A stretch of DNA of 37,779 nucleotides from Lachnospiraceae bacterium (GCA_017617395.1 JAFZWG010000090.1:1-37779), one strand, 5' to 3'; shown: positions 1-13,734, counted from the stretch's first letter. Translations and numbers: made by a program. The notes: generated from the sequence alone by a model not told the origin.

Positions 1-1
1 G

Positions 2-2074
2 GACTGGGAAGAGTATCGGCAGAAGTACATCTCTTTTATCTTCCAGGACTATAATATCATCGACAGCTTCACGGTTCTGCAGAACGTGGAGCTTGCTTTG
101 ATGTCCATCGCGGACCCGGCGGCGCGCAGAAAGCGCGCGATTGAGCTGATCGACCGTGTCGGGCTTCGAAGCCACATGCGCCACAAGGGAAGCCATCTCT
201 CCGGCGGCCAGAAGCAGCGCACCGTAATCGCGCGTGCGCTTGCGAAGGAGAGCCCGATCATCCTTGCGGACGAGCCGACCGGAAACCTCGATTCGGAGAC
301 TTCGAAGGAGATCATCGAGCTTCTTCGGGACGTGTCGAAGGACAAGCTTCTGATCGTCGTCACGCACAATTTCGATCAGGTCGAGGACGTTGCAACAAGG
401 CATATCCGCGTCTACGACGGAGCCATCGAGTCCGACCGCACCTTGGCGGAGACGGTGCCGGTGGAGAAGAAGGAGGAAGAGCCCGCGCCGACGGCTGTCA
501 AAGAGCGCCTTCGCACGATCTCGAACGGCTTTCTTCTCGGCAAATCCATCTTCCTTGCGAAGCCGAGGCTCAGTCTGTATCTCTGCCTTTTGATGATCAT
601 CGGCGCATCCGCGATCTTCTTTGTCACGGCATTTTGCGGTGACTTCCTAAACGCGTTCAAGAAAAACCGGTATTTCTGCTACGAGGAGGGACGCCTCGTC
701 TTCGTGCACTACACCGACGACCCGATCACCGACGAGGAGCTTGAGGAGCTTTCGAAGGAGCTCGGAGCCGTCCGTTCGGAGCATTATGACTATCTGTATG
801 ACGTCCGGATCAAGACGCTCGAGGGAAGCTGGAGTTATTCCGAGCTTGCCAAGAACGTCAAGACGACCGCAGAGGACGATATCGGCGTGTTTACGTGCAC
901 GTTCGGTCACGATTACGGAGAGCCGGACTTCGGCCGGTATCCGGAAAGTGAAGCCGAAGTCTTATTGTATCTGCCGTACTACTACAAGGATGTCATCACG
1001 GAGGAGAAGGCGAAGGACCTCATCATTGAGATCGGTGTTGCCAACTTCGCGGTCTCGGGCGTCAAATTCTACCCCGACAGCAGTCAGATTGCAAAGGCCG
1101 TGATGACCGAGGCGGGATTCCGCCGCGGCACCGCAGCGTATGCCCTCGATATCGGGTATATTGCATATGTGGAGGCATCGGAGTCGTTGATATTCGAAGC
1201 CGATCTGTTCGGACATCAGGATCTGAAATTCATGGTCGGAGATCACATGCCCGAGGGGACCATCTACATCGATGATTTCTACACGAGAGCAACCATGTTC
1301 CAAAGCAGCGAAGGCAATCTGAAATTCATGCTTCGCGCGTTTATGGACCTTAAGGGAACCAACAAAAATGCGAACCAGCATTTTGATTTCCGGGGGGATA
1401 CAAGTATGATCGGCATCGACGCCGAGAAATCGCTGGCCGAGTATGACGGTCTTATCGCCCCGAGCTTCAGACCGACGGAGGTTCGCGTGTACGTAAGTCC
1501 CGATATCGCCGAGCAGATGCTCTCCGAGGTCGGAGTGGCAAACTACTATCAGGCTAGTCTGTTCTTTAAGACCGACAAGGAGGCGAAGGAGGCCGCGGAG
1601 AAGCTCAATGCGAAGAAGTACGTGGCACTGACGGCGACGGACGCCTACAAGCCCAACGCCGGCGATCTGATCAGCCAGCTGGCCGCCGCGGCAGTGCAGT
1701 TTGCTTTGTGGATCATTGCCATTCTGTTCCTTGCATTTTTCATCAATCTGTGCAGCCACAGAGCCATCGGAGCGTTCCGCGATGACATGACCATCATGCG
1801 CTCCATGGGAATTCCGACGAAGGTTGTGCGGATCGGCATTTACGTGCGCATGTTCCTGGCGTTGCTTCCTGCATTTTTCGTGATTCCGGTGCTGTCGTAC
1901 TTCGTGTACCGCGTGCCGAAGCTTAATATGCGGCTATGGTATCTGCAACCGTGGCACTACGTGATCCTGTATATCGGACTTGTGCTGATCACGCTTCGCG
2001 TGACGCGCCTTCAGAGCCGTGCGCTGTTCGGCGTGAGTGTTAAGAAGTCTTTGAGAGGAGGTGCGGAAGTATGA
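2..2074 (+). CDS. ABC transporter ATPase-permease fusion, module copy A1 (5' end outside window)
   Basis: The reading frame is open from the first bases, so the gene starts upstream and its Walker A motif is missing here. Visible in order: Q-loop (FQDYN), signature LSGGQKQR, Walker B ILADEPTGNLD and the H-loop VTHN. Then comes a membrane helix at about 560-630 nt, an ectodomain of roughly 330 residues, and three C-terminal helices in an FtsX/MacB-type permease region (bases 1690-2010). This is the four-helix MacB (type VII) layout, in which ATP hydrolysis drives periplasmic or extracellular conformational work rather than classical transport. The stop overlaps the ATG of the next gene (ATGA), so the two are translationally coupled. 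The copy at 4936 has nearly the same ATPase (about 16 differences over about 143 aligned residues by eye) but a much more diverged ectodomain. The substrate is unknown; antimicrobial-peptide defence or envelope work are possibilities, not shown by the sequence. Confidence 0.9.
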   Translation, partial: DWEEYRQKYISFIFQDYNIIDSFTVLQNVELALMSIADPAARRKRAIELIDRVGLRSHMRHKGSHLSGGQKQRTVIARALAKESPIILADEPTGNLDSETSKEIIELLRDVSKDKLLIVVTHNFDQVEDVATRHIRVYDGAIESDRTLAETVPVEKKEEEPAPTAVKERLRTISNGFLLGKSIFLAKPRLSLYLCLLMIIGASAIFFVTAFCGDFLNAFKKNRYFCYEEGRLVFVHYTDDPITDEELEELSKELGAVRSEHYDYLYDVRIKTLEGSWSYSELAKNVKTTAEDDIGVFTCTFGHDYGEPDFGRYPESEAEVLLYLPYYYKDVITEEKAKDLIIEIGVANFAVSGVKFYPDSSQIAKAVMTEAGFRRGTAAYALDIGYIAYVEASESLIFEADLFGHQDLKFMVGDHMPEGTIYIDDFYTRATMFQSSEGNLKFMLRAFMDLKGTNKNANQHFDFRGDTSMIGIDAEKSLAEYDGLIAPSFRPTEVRVYVSPDIAEQMLSEVGVANYYQASLFFKTDKEAKEAAEKLNAKKYVALTATDAYKPNAGDLISQLAAAAVQFALWIIAILFLAFFINLCSHRAIGAFRDDMTIMRSMGIPTKVVRIGIYVRMFLALLPAFFVIPVLSYFVYRVPKLNMRLWYLQPWHYVILYIGLVLITLRVTRLQSRALFGVSVKKSLRGGAEV

Positions 2075-4917
2075 TTCGCGTATCTCATCTCAACAAGTTT
2101 TATAACCGCGGGAAGTCGAACGAAATTCACGTGTTAAACGACATCTCGCTCGAGCTGCCCGACAGCGGCATGGTCGCGATCTTCGGACCGAGCGGCTGCG
2201 GCAAGACAACACTTCTGAACGTCATCGGCGGCCTGGATAACGCGGGCAGCGGTGAGGTGAAAATCGATGATTCGGTGATGAGTGTTAACGATGCCGTCGT
2301 GCGAAATAAAGAGATTGGCGTCATTTTCCAGAATTACAGCTTAAACCGTGACGAGACGGTCGCGGAAAATGTATCCGACGCGCTTCGACTGTGCGGCATG
2401 GACGACGAGGAGGAGATTGCCAAACGTGTGACGGCGGCGCTTGCGGGCGTCGGCATGGAGAAGTACGCAAACCGTACTCCCGACACGCTCTCGGGCGGTC
2501 AGCAGCAGCGAGTGGCGATCGCGCGAGCCATCGTCAAGAACCCGCCGGTGATCCTTGCGGACGAGCCGACCGGAAACCTCGATGAAGCCAACACGATTCT
2601 TGTCATGGACATCTTAAAGGCGATGTCCAAGGACCGTCTGGTTCTTTTGGTCACGCACGAGGCGAACCTGGTCGACAGCTATTGTGACATTGTCGTTGAG
2701 CTCAAGGACGGTTCGATCGTAAACGTTCGCGAGAACGAGAATGCGACCGGTTACTACGCAAAAAAGAAAAATGAAATCTACCTGGGCGAGCTTGCGAAGG
2801 ACGACCTCGGCGATGCGAACGCGGAAGTGTCGTTCTACGGCGACACGCCGCAGGAGCCTGTGAAGCTGACTGTGGTGAACCAGGGAGGACGCATTTTCCT
2901 CAAGGTTCACACACCGAAGGTGACGATCCTCGACGATGCGAGCGAGGTCAAACTCTGTGAGGGCGTGTTCAGCGAGAAGGAGGAGCGGGAGCGTAAGGAG
3001 AAGGACATCGACATGTCCGAGCTGCCGCCGATCGAGGGGAAGGAGTACGGACGGCTGTTTAAGTTCAAGAACACCGTAAAGCGCGGCTTCACCTCAAATT
3101 ACCGCTCGATGATGCAGCGAAAGAGCAAGAAGCGCCTGAGCGCATGTCTTGCGTTGTTCGGAGCGGCAATCGTGTTTTTAACGGCGTATTGTTCGACCGG
3201 AATCCGCCAGAGAATCGAACTTCGCGAGCAGTACAACAACAATGTGTTCCTCTTGGCTGCGGGCACGCAGGATATCGCGCAGCGGATGATCGATGCGGCG
3301 AACGACCCGGCGTCCGGAATCGAGGACTTCTATGTCCGTTCAAGGATTGAGCCGACCCGGATCGGAGAGGACAGCGCCAAATTCCGCATGGCTTTGTTTG
3401 ACACTGCCGGCGTTTACGAGGGCGGTTTCAAGGCCGGTCTGTCGGTGGAGTCTCCTGTGACATTCCTGTCGGAGAAGAATGCAGCCGGTAAGACCGTGAT
3501 TGCCGGCCGCGTGACGGATCTCGCGGACAACGAGGTCGTGATCACCACGAAGGTTGCGGATAAGATTCTGCGGGATGTTCCGTACGAGTTCATCAAGAGT
3601 TACGAAAATGTGATCGGCATGATCTGCCGGTATGAGATCGGCGACCAGCTGATCACCACCTATGTCACGGGTGTTGTGGAGGATGAGGAGCCGACAGCGT
3701 ACGTTGCGACCAGAACGCTCGATTACATCTCCCTGTACAGCATGTTCGGCGTGTTTGACAACGTTGTGGATGACAAATTCGGCATGTTCGACCTCAAACC
3801 CGGCGAATGCGTCGTCGTCAGACTTCGCCCGACCAAGGGCGGTTACGAGTCGGTGGACTACTACGGAAACCAGTATGCGGACGACCATGATGCCGACAAA
3901 GATCCGGAGATTGCGGTCGGGGATGAGCTTGTCATCAACAATGTCTCCCTTCGCGTGAAAGAGTTTCAGCGGTATGATTATCCGAAGCAGGATGACATAC
4001 TGTTCCGAAACGGGTATACCGCCTGGGCGACGTTAACTCCCGAGCAGGAGAGCGCGGTCATGAATGAGTACTGGTTTGAATACTCGGAAACCGGCTTCCG
4101 GAGGAATCAGTTTGCTTACTCCTTCGAAAAACACTTTGACTTCGACCCGGGAAGGAATTACCCGAGCTGGCTGGATTCCATGACGAAGATGGTGATTGTT
4201 CACCCGGACGATTTCCACAAACTGGCCAGAACCATCGGACTGACCACAAGACGGGCGACCGGCTATTACCAGCTTGTGGAGGAGCCGGTGGACTTTAAGA
4301 CCGTGCTTCGGTATTCGCCGAGACTGTATGATTTTGACACGATGTTCTACCAGGTGTACTCGAACGATCCGGAGAAGACGGAAGCGTATCTCAAGGAGCA
4401 TTTTTCGGATGTGCCCAAGCCGATGCGCGGCGTGATGTACGAGGATCCGGAGTTCGTCTCGCAGACGATCTACACACCGCAGGATCGCTTTGACCGCTCA
4501 TTCGTGTCCCTTAGCGACAATGTCATCCAGCTGTTCTTCGTGTGGATCGGCGTCATCGTCTTGATGTGCATCTCGATGTATTTCATCATGCGCTCCACGG
4601 TGATGAGCCGCATGCGCGAGATTGGAATCTACCGTTCCATCGGTACATCGAAGAAAAATGTGGTGTTCCGTTTCGCGGTGGAGACCGGAATCGTGGTAAC
4701 CTTCAGCGTCATGCTCGGTTACCTTGCGGCATCCGCGATCGTCTGGTATATCCTAAGAAGCGGCGGTGCGGCTACGGCCTGGCTGTATTATCCGCTGTGG
4801 ATGGCATTGCTGATTATCGTTTTGTTGTATGTGATATGCATTCCGTGCGGTATCCTTCCGGTGCTTCGACTGATCCGGAAGACGCCGAGCGAGATTATGG
4901 CAAAATACGATATTTGA
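2071..4917 (+). CDS. ABC transporter ATPase-permease fusion, module copy B1
   Basis: 948-residue fusion protein. The N-terminal ATPase has Walker A GPSGCGKTT at residues 39-47, signature LSGGQQQR near 140, Walker B ILADEPTGNLD with the catalytic Asp-Glu at 164-165, and a VTHE H-loop. Between the ATPase and the first helix (about 356-377) lies an extra segment of about 120 residues, rich in beta-strand-like and charged stretches, which the A-type partner lacks. A large ectodomain follows, then three C-terminal helices (about 818-840, 865-895 and 904-930) with the FtsX-like MREIGIYRSIG segment. The start overlaps the stop of A1 by four bases and follows an AGAGGAGG ribosome binding site. The A/B pairing suggests that one A and one B chain form a heterodimer; this is inferred from gene order. 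The 12-base gap to the next module keeps the array in one transcript. Confidence 0.92.
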   Translation: MIRVSHLNKFYNRGKSNEIHVLNDISLELPDSGMVAIFGPSGCGKTTLLNVIGGLDNAGSGEVKIDDSVMSVNDAVVRNKEIGVIFQNYSLNRDETVAENVSDALRLCGMDDEEEIAKRVTAALAGVGMEKYANRTPDTLSGGQQQRVAIARAIVKNPPVILADEPTGNLDEANTILVMDILKAMSKDRLVLLVTHEANLVDSYCDIVVELKDGSIVNVRENENATGYYAKKKNEIYLGELAKDDLGDANAEVSFYGDTPQEPVKLTVVNQGGRIFLKVHTPKVTILDDASEVKLCEGVFSEKEERERKEKDIDMSELPPIEGKEYGRLFKFKNTVKRGFTSNYRSMMQRKSKKRLSACLALFGAAIVFLTAYCSTGIRQRIELREQYNNNVFLLAAGTQDIAQRMIDAANDPASGIEDFYVRSRIEPTRIGEDSAKFRMALFDTAGVYEGGFKAGLSVESPVTFLSEKNAAGKTVIAGRVTDLADNEVVITTKVADKILRDVPYEFIKSYENVIGMICRYEIGDQLITTYVTGVVEDEEPTAYVATRTLDYISLYSMFGVFDNVVDDKFGMFDLKPGECVVVRLRPTKGGYESVDYYGNQYADDHDADKDPEIAVGDELVINNVSLRVKEFQRYDYPKQDDILFRNGYTAWATLTPEQESAVMNEYWFEYSETGFRRNQFAYSFEKHFDFDPGRNYPSWLDSMTKMVIVHPDDFHKLARTIGLTTRRATGYYQLVEEPVDFKTVLRYSPRLYDFDTMFYQVYSNDPEKTEAYLKEHFSDVPKPMRGVMYEDPEFVSQTIYTPQDRFDRSFVSLSDNVIQLFFVWIGVIVLMCISMYFIMRSTVMSRMREIGIYRSIGTSKKNVVFRFAVETGIVVTFSVMLGYLAASAIVWYILRSGGAATAWLYYPLWMALLIIVLLYVICIPCGILPVLRLIRKTPSEIMAKYDI

Positions 4918-4935
4918 TGAAGGAGGAGAGTGCTC

Positions 4936-7247
4936 ATGGCATTTCTCAAACTGACCAACATCGGAAAGATTTATGTGTCCGAAGGGAATGTGAGCGTCGG
5001 TATCCGCGGGGTCAATCTGTCGTTTGACCTCGGGGAGTTTGTCGCCGTCACCGGTGCGTCCGGATCCGGCAAATCCACGCTTTTGAATGTCTTAAGCGGC
5101 ATGGACAGCTACGAGGAGGGCGAGCTCCTCATCGAGGGCAGTCCCACGTCTCACTACCTTCAGCCCGACTGGGAGGAGTACCGGCAGAAGTACATCTCCT
5201 TTATCTTTCAGGATTATAACATCATCGACAGCTTCACGGTTCTGCAGAACGTGGAGCTGGCCCTGATGACCATTCCGGACCCGGTGGCGCGCCGCAAGCG
5301 CGCCGTCGAGCTCATTGAGCGTGTGGGCCTTCGAAGCCACATGAAGCACAAGGGAAGCCAGCTCTCGGGCGGCCAGAAGCAGCGTACCGTCATCGCGCGT
5401 GCGCTTGCGAAGGACAGTCCGATCATCCTTGCGGACGAGCCGACCGGAAACCTGGACTCCGAGACCTCGAAGGAGATCGTGGAGCTGCTGCGGGAGGTTT
5501 CGAAGGACAAGCTTCTCATTATGGTCACCCACAACTTTGAACAGGTGGAGGATGTGGCCACAAGACACGTGCGGATCTTTGACGGCGCGGTGGAGTCCGA
5601 CCGGGTGCTTACCAAAACAAAGCCCGTGGAGAGAGAGACCGAGCCGGAGACGAAGAAGCGAAACGAGAGAGCGGAAAACCTCTCCAACGGCTTCCTTCTG
5701 GGGCGCTCGATCTTTTGCTCGAAGCCGCAGCTCAGCACCTTTTTGTGCCTGCTGATGCTGTTCGGCTCCTTCGCCGTGTTCTTTGCGACCACTTTCTGCG
5801 GGGATTTTACGAAAATGTTTCGCTCGTTCTATCTGTTCCGGAGGGAGCCGGGGCGTCTGGTTGTGGTGCACACCGAGGACCGGTCCTTTACGGACGAGGA
5901 GTGTGACAAACTGATGTCCGAAACCGGCGCGGAGCGGATCAGCCGGCTGGATTATATGTACGATATCAGCGTTGATGATCCGGCTCGTCTGCCGATGGCC
6001 CGCCTGGAGGAGGTCACCAGAGAGGACGCCGGAAAATACGTCTGTCTTCCGGTCTCGGATGTGGGAAGTTTAAGTCTGGGGCGCTACCCGGCGGCGAAGG
6101 ACGAGGTGCTTCTGTGCCTGCCGGTGTATTTTACGCCGCAGTTCGGAACGGACGCCATCGAGACAACGGAGCTTGATTTCTTCGGTTATTACTACAAGGT
6201 TGTCGGCATCAAGTACTACGCGGATGCGGAGAAAGAGGCCACGGCGCTGTTCACGGACGAGGGACTTGAGCTTGCTACGGTGATCTACGGCCTGTACGAG
6301 GGAGTCAGCGTAAAGGGCAACTGCATCGCGGACGGTACCGCGGTTCCGTTTACACTTCCGGAGGAGTACAGCAGCTCCTGGTTTGTCGTAAGCACCGAAA
6401 TCCCGGCGGACTCGATCTACATCGACAACGAGTTGATCAACATGAGTATTGACCAGTGTAAGGAGTTTTCCATAACGCTGTCGGCAAAGGCAAGATACGC
6501 CCGCGGAAACCTCTCTGAGGACGACTACGAAACCATGGAGCGGTATGAGGATCTGTTCTCTGTCGGCGAGAAGGAGGATCTGACGGAGACGGTCTTTACC
6601 AAGGAACGGATCGTCACGAAGAAGGGAGACTTCCGGGTCGCTGCTATGAAGCGGAGGCTTACGATCCTCATCGGCGAGGACGTGGCAAAGCATCTTATGG
6701 AGAAGGCGGTGGAAGGGGAGTATAACCAGATCAGTCTCTTCTTTAAGTCCGACCGTGCCGCAGCGAAAGCAGCGAAGAAATTAAACGGCAACGGCTATGT
6801 GGCACTCACGACGAAGGAGACCTATCGCCCCGGATTTATTGCAATGATCGAGTTGATCCTCGAATGTTTCCTGCTGGGTGTCGTGTGGTTCCTGATCGTG
6901 ACTTTCATTGCATTTTTCGTGAACCTCTGCAGCCACAAGACGGTGGAGGCGTTCCGGGACGATCTGACGATCATGCGCTCCATGGGTATTCCCGTGAAGG
7001 TCATCCGCATCGGAATCTACGTTCGTATGTTCCTTGCGCTCGTGCCTTCGTTCATTCTGATTCCGGTGGTGGCATACATCATCTACCACATTCCGACCTG
7101 GAACATGCGGCTTTATTACATTACGCCCTGGCACTATGTGTTCCTTTACCTCGGTATGATCTTCATCACGCTGCGCGTCACCAAGAAGCAGATCAAAAAC
7201 CTCTTCGCGGGCAGCGTCAAGAAGTCGCTGAAGGGAGGTGAGGACGC

Positions 7248-7251
<4 letters not shown>
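4936..7251 (+). CDS. ABC transporter ATPase-permease fusion, module copy A2
   Basis: 771 residues from the ATG at 4936. This start is preferred over a GTG six bases upstream because AGGAGGAG (4921-4928) sits 7 bases before the ATG and almost abuts the GTG. The ATPase is complete: Walker A GASGSGKST at 40-48, Q-loop Gln92, LSGGQ at 143-147, Walker B Asp167-Glu168 and H-loop His199. A first helix at about 268-290 is followed by an ectodomain of about 340 residues and three C-terminal helices (about 634-660, 699-720 and 732-750). The protein is collinear with A1. The ATPase and the C-terminal helices are closely similar between copies, while the ectodomains align only in patches (for example the ADSIYID-like segment and the SLFFK segment). 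It overlaps B2 by four bases (ATGA). MacB/FtsX family by architecture; substrate unknown. Confidence 0.92.
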
Positions 7252-10073
<2,822 letters not shown>

Positions 10074-10109
10074 TGACGGATGAAAGACATCCTGTGAAAA
10101 ATACAAAAG

Positions 10110-10142
10110 AAAGGCTGTCCCAGGTGTGGGGACAGCCTTTTT
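10110..10142. terminator. Bidirectional intrinsic terminator between the ABC array and icd
   Basis: A 12-bp perfect stem (AAAGGCTGTCCC with GGGACAGCCTTT) has a 7-base loop and T-rich flanks on both sides. It lies between the end of the plus-strand ABC genes and the end of the minus-strand icd gene, so it can stop both convergent transcripts. Confidence 0.85.
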
Positions 10143-10198
10143 GAATGCTTGTGTATGCGCGGGCAATCAGCCGAAAAATGCTGCGATCAATGCCACGA

Positions 10199-11413
10199 TC
10201 AACCGAGCTTGGCGGCGAGACGCTCGCGGATTGCCGCGATGAAATCGGCGGAGTTGACAGCCTTTGCGGTGTAGCCTTCCGAGACAAGACCTGCGAGGTC
10301 CTTAGTCATGATGCCGTCGTTTAAGGTCTGCAGAACAGCAGCTTCGAGGCAGTCGGCGTAGCGGACAAGATCGGCAAGGCCGTCCTTCTCGCCGCGCTTA
10401 CGGAATGCGCCGGACCATGCGAAAATGGTTGCCACAGGGTTCGTGGAGGTCTCCTCGCCCTTTAAGTAGCGATAGTAGTGGCGGGTTACGGTGCCGTGCG
10501 CGGCCTCGTACTCGTAGTTGCCGTCCGGGCTTACTAAAACGCTGGTCATCATCGCGAGGGAGCCGAAGGCGGTGCTGACCATATCGCTCATCACGTCGCC
10601 GTCGTAGTTCTTGCACGCCCAGATGAAGCCGCCTTCGGAGCGGATCACGCGGGCAACCGCATCGTCGATCAGGGTGTAGAAGTAGGTGATGCCTGCGGCC
10701 TCAAACTTCTCCTTGTACTCCGCATCGTAGATCTCCTGGAAGATATCCTTGAAGCGGTGATCATACTTCTTGCTGATGGTGTCCTTCGAGGAGAACCACA
10801 AATCCTGCTTTACGGAGAGAGCGTACTCGAAGCAGCTTCTCGCAAACGACTCGATCGAGGTGTCCTTGTTGTACATACCCTGCAAAACGCCGGGGCACTC
10901 GAAATCGTAGATCGTCTCGCGGAGCTCGGTGCCGTCCTCACCGGTGAAGAGCAATTCTGCCTTGCCCTTGCCGGGGATGCGGAACTCCGTGTTCTTGTAA
11001 ACATCGCCGTACGCGTGACGGGCGATGGTGATCGGCTTCTTCCACGTGCGAACGTTGGGCTTGATCAAGTCGATCATGATCGGAGCGCGGAAGACCGTTC
11101 CATCAAGGATGGCACGGATCGTGCCGTTCGGGCTCTTCCACATCTGCGAGAGATTGTACTCGGTGACGCGCTGTGCGTTCGGCGTGATGGTTGCGCATTT
11201 GACGGCAACACCGTACTTCTTTGCGGCGTAGCTTGCGTCGAGCGTAACCTGGTCTTTCGTCTCCTCGCGCTTTACGAGGCCTAAGTCATAGTACTCCGTC
11301 TTAAGGTCGACGAAGGGGAGAATGAGCTCATCCTTGATCATTTTCCAAAGGATGCGGGTCATCTCGTCGCCGTCCATCTCGACGAGCGGGGTGGTCATGG
11401 TAATCTTGGTCAT
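10199..11413 (-). CDS. icd: NADP-dependent isocitrate dehydrogenase
   Basis: 404 residues, the usual length of the homodimeric eukaryote-like (type II) NADP-isocitrate dehydrogenase. It oxidatively decarboxylates isocitrate to 2-oxoglutarate in the cytoplasm. Recognised from the N-terminal [13 protein letters not shown], the substrate-binding [26 protein letters not shown], the metal-binding region [11 protein letters not shown] and the NADP-site region [15 protein letters not shown] lies 5-7 bases before the ATG. It sits 18 bases downstream of the aconitase gene on the same strand, which implies one operon for the oxidative branch toward glutamate. No citrate synthase gene is in the window. 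The identification is firm; the NADP preference is by family membership. Confidence 0.96.
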   Translation of the reverse strand: MTKITMTTPLVEMDGDEMTRILWKMIKDELILPFVDLKTEYYDLGLVKREETKDQVTLDASYAAKKYGVAVKCATITPNAQRVTEYNLSQMWKSPNGTIRAILDGTVFRAPIMIDLIKPNVRTWKKPITIARHAYGDVYKNTEFRIPGKGKAELLFTGEDGTELRETIYDFECPGVLQGMYNKDTSIESFARSCFEYALSVKQDLWFSSKDTISKKYDHRFKDIFQEIYDAEYKEKFEAAGITYFYTLIDDAVARVIRSEGGFIWACKNYDGDVMSDMVSTAFGSLAMMTSVLVSPDGNYEYEAAHGTVTRHYYRYLKGEETSTNPVATIFAWSGAFRKRGEKDGLADLVRYADCLEAAVLQTLNDGIMTKDLAGLVSEGYTAKAVNSADFIAAIRERLAAKLG

Positions 11414-11431
11414 GGGTTCCTCCAGTCTGAG

Positions 11432-13693
11432 TCAGGCATTCTTATGCTGCTCGGCGTAGTAGTTGATCAGGCAACCGTCGAGGATGATCGTCTTCTCCTC
11501 GTTGGTCAGGCCGTGAATCTCAAGCGTGAGATCGCTGACGGTTCCGTCCTTGCGAAGGGCTTTTGCGGCAAATGTCTCCTCACCAGCGGCGATCTTGGCG
11601 CGAACATCCGGAATGAAGATGTAGTCGCCTTCCTTGTACGGGAACTCGGCACCTTCGGGAAGCGTGAAGGGCAGGATGCCCCAGTTGATGCAATTGCTTC
11701 TGTAGCGCTTCGTCGCGTACTCGTAGCAGATGTTGGCGTAGCCGCCGAGCACCTTCTGGCAGGAAGCTGCCTGCTCGCGTGCGGAGCCGTCGCCGGGACG
11801 GTTCGCGAAGACGCAGGAACCGAACTGGGTGTTCTTAAGAAGTGCTGCCGCATCGCCGAAGTTGGCGAGAACGGACGTAAGCTCTGCGGGAGCACCGCCG
11901 TCGCGGCGAGCAAGGTCGAGTGCATGAATCTCCTTGCTGCGGCCGACATACTCGGGCACGCGGCGGGAGAGTGCAAACTCCGAAAGACGGAGCGGGTTGC
12001 TTCTGTACGAGCTTGTCTCGCCCGAAGGAATCAACTCGTCGGTCGTGGTCACCGGATCGCGGATGACAGCGGCAAGCTTCACGAGCATATTGTCCGTGAG
12101 CGCCTCCATCGAAGGCCAGTCGGTGATGTTGGGTCCGAGGATGAGCTCCGCATTCTTGTCGGCCTTGCCGAAGCCGTAGTACACGCGGTTGCGGTACACG
12201 GTCTTGTCGAAGTGGTACTCATGATTCGGAACTTCGTATTCGATATCGGTGGCAGCCGTGATCACGCCGCCGTTCGCAGCGGTAGCCGCGATGCTTCTCG
12301 CATCCATCAGAGCGACGCCGCACAGCTGACCCTCCGCGGGCTTGCTGCCTTCGCGGTTGGGGAAGTTGCGGGTTGTATGGCGGATCGAGAGACCGTCGTT
12401 GGCCGGAACGTCGCCCGCGCCGAAGCACGGACCGCAGAAGGACGGCTTGATGATCGCACCGGCTTTAAGAAGCGATGCGGTCGCGCCGATCTTCGTGAGC
12501 TCCAGGCTGACCGGAACGCTCGTCGGATACACATTCAGCGAAAAATACCCGTTGCCGCAATCCTTGTTGTCGAGAATTGCCGCCGCCTCATCGATGTTGT
12601 CGAACAGACCGCCCGAGCAGCCGGCGATGACACCCTGGTCGGCGTACACCTTGCCGTCACGAACCTTGCTGCGAAGATCGTAGTGATGTCCCTTGAACTT
12701 CGCGGCAGCCTCGGCCTCAACACCCGCGAGGATCTCGTCAGCATTTGCCACAAACTCGTGGATCGTGTAGGCGTTCGACGGATGGAAGGGAAGAGCGATC
12801 ATGCTCTCGGCCTTGTCGAGGTCGATCGTGATGAAACGGTCGTAATATGCGCATGCGCCGGGAGCGAGTTTCTTGTAGCACTCCGGACGCTCGTGTGCGA
12901 TGTAGTGGCCCTGCGTGATCTCGTCCGTCTCCCAGATGGACGAAAGGCAGGTCGTCTCCGTGGTCATGACATCGATTCCGTTGCGGAAGTCGATCGGAAG
13001 GTTCTTAAGGCCGGGGCCGGTGAACTCCAGAACGCGGTTCTTGACGAAGCCGTCCGCGAACGTTGCCTTGACAAGGGCAAGAGCGATGTCGTGAGGACCG
13101 ATGCCGCGCTTGGGCGTGCCGGTCACATATACCAAAACCACCTCGGGCATGTTGAGGTCCCAGGTGTTCTTCAAAAGCTGCTTAACAAGCTCCGGGCCGC
13201 CCTCGCCGACGCCCATGGTGCCGAGCGCACCGTAGCGCGTGTGGGAATCGGAGCCCAGGATCATATTGCCGCAGGCGGAGAGTTCCTCGCGCGCATAGGA
13301 GTGGATGACACTCTGGTTCGCGGGAACGTAGATGCCGCCGAAGCGCTTGGCTGCGGAGAGACCGAAGACGTGGTCGTCCTCGTTGATCGTGCCGCCGACA
13401 GCGCAGAGGCTGTTGTGGCAGTTGGTCATTGCGTACGGAAGCGGGAACTCTGTAAGTCCGCTGGCACGCGCCGTCTGGATGATGCCGACGTACGTGATAT
13501 CGTGCGATACCATCGCGTCGAACTTTATCTTCAGCTTGCTGTCATCACCGGAGGTGTTGTGCGCTGAGAGAATGCCGTAGGCGATCGTCTGTTTGCGGGC
13601 CTCCGCTGCCGGGATCGAACCGGACTGCTGCGGAACGCCGTTCTCGAGGAAAATACCGCCCTCATGCAGGGTTACACATGTGTTGTTGCTCAT
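11432..13693 (-). CDS. acn: Aconitate hydratase
   Basis: 753 residues from the ATG at 13693, which follows AAAGGAGA at good spacing; a longer frame exists upstream but has no ribosome binding site. Aconitase interconverts citrate and isocitrate through a 4Fe-4S cluster. The cluster cysteines fit the GCSGG segment and the later CGPC pair; N-terminal AMTNCHNSL and GSDSHTRYGALGTMGVGEGG are typical of the aconitase superfamily. The C-terminal swivel domain is present (FGSCVFANRPGDGSAREQA, then NCINWGILPF). The length resembles the mitochondrial-type rather than the longer AcnA or AcnB proteins. It is the first gene of an operon with icd, so the pair converts citrate to 2-oxoglutarate. A homoaconitase-like or other hydratase role is possible in principle, but the icd neighbour argues for aconitase. 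Confidence 0.9.
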   Translation of the reverse strand: MSNNTCVTLHEGGIFLENGVPQQSGSIPAAEARKQTIAYGILSAHNTSGDDSKLKIKFDAMVSHDITYVGIIQTARASGLTEFPLPYAMTNCHNSLCAVGGTINEDDHVFGLSAAKRFGGIYVPANQSVIHSYAREELSACGNMILGSDSHTRYGALGTMGVGEGGPELVKQLLKNTWDLNMPEVVLVYVTGTPKRGIGPHDIALALVKATFADGFVKNRVLEFTGPGLKNLPIDFRNGIDVMTTETTCLSSIWETDEITQGHYIAHERPECYKKLAPGACAYYDRFITIDLDKAESMIALPFHPSNAYTIHEFVANADEILAGVEAEAAAKFKGHHYDLRSKVRDGKVYADQGVIAGCSGGLFDNIDEAAAILDNKDCGNGYFSLNVYPTSVPVSLELTKIGATASLLKAGAIIKPSFCGPCFGAGDVPANDGLSIRHTTRNFPNREGSKPAEGQLCGVALMDARSIAATAANGGVITAATDIEYEVPNHEYHFDKTVYRNRVYYGFGKADKNAELILGPNITDWPSMEALTDNMLVKLAAVIRDPVTTTDELIPSGETSSYRSNPLRLSEFALSRRVPEYVGRSKEIHALDLARRDGGAPAELTSVLANFGDAAALLKNTQFGSCVFANRPGDGSAREQAASCQKVLGGYANICYEYATKRYRSNCINWGILPFTLPEGAEFPYKEGDYIFIPDVRAKIAAGEETFAAKALRKDGTVSDLTLEIHGLTNEEKTIILDGCLINYYAEQHKNA

Positions 13694-13734
13694 AGAAAAT
13701 CTCCTTTGTTCCGTGCCGATGCACATACGAAATC

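Noticed and set aside
11444-13567. 707-codon open frame on the plus strand opposite aconitase
   Set aside because: Shadow of the aconitase gene; Arg- and Val-rich product without recognisable motif, while the minus strand carries all aconitase signatures.
13691-13726. Eleven-codon upstream extension of aconitase
   Set aside because: The extension would overlap the AAAGGAGA site that fits the ATG at 13693, and the -10 box lies close upstream.
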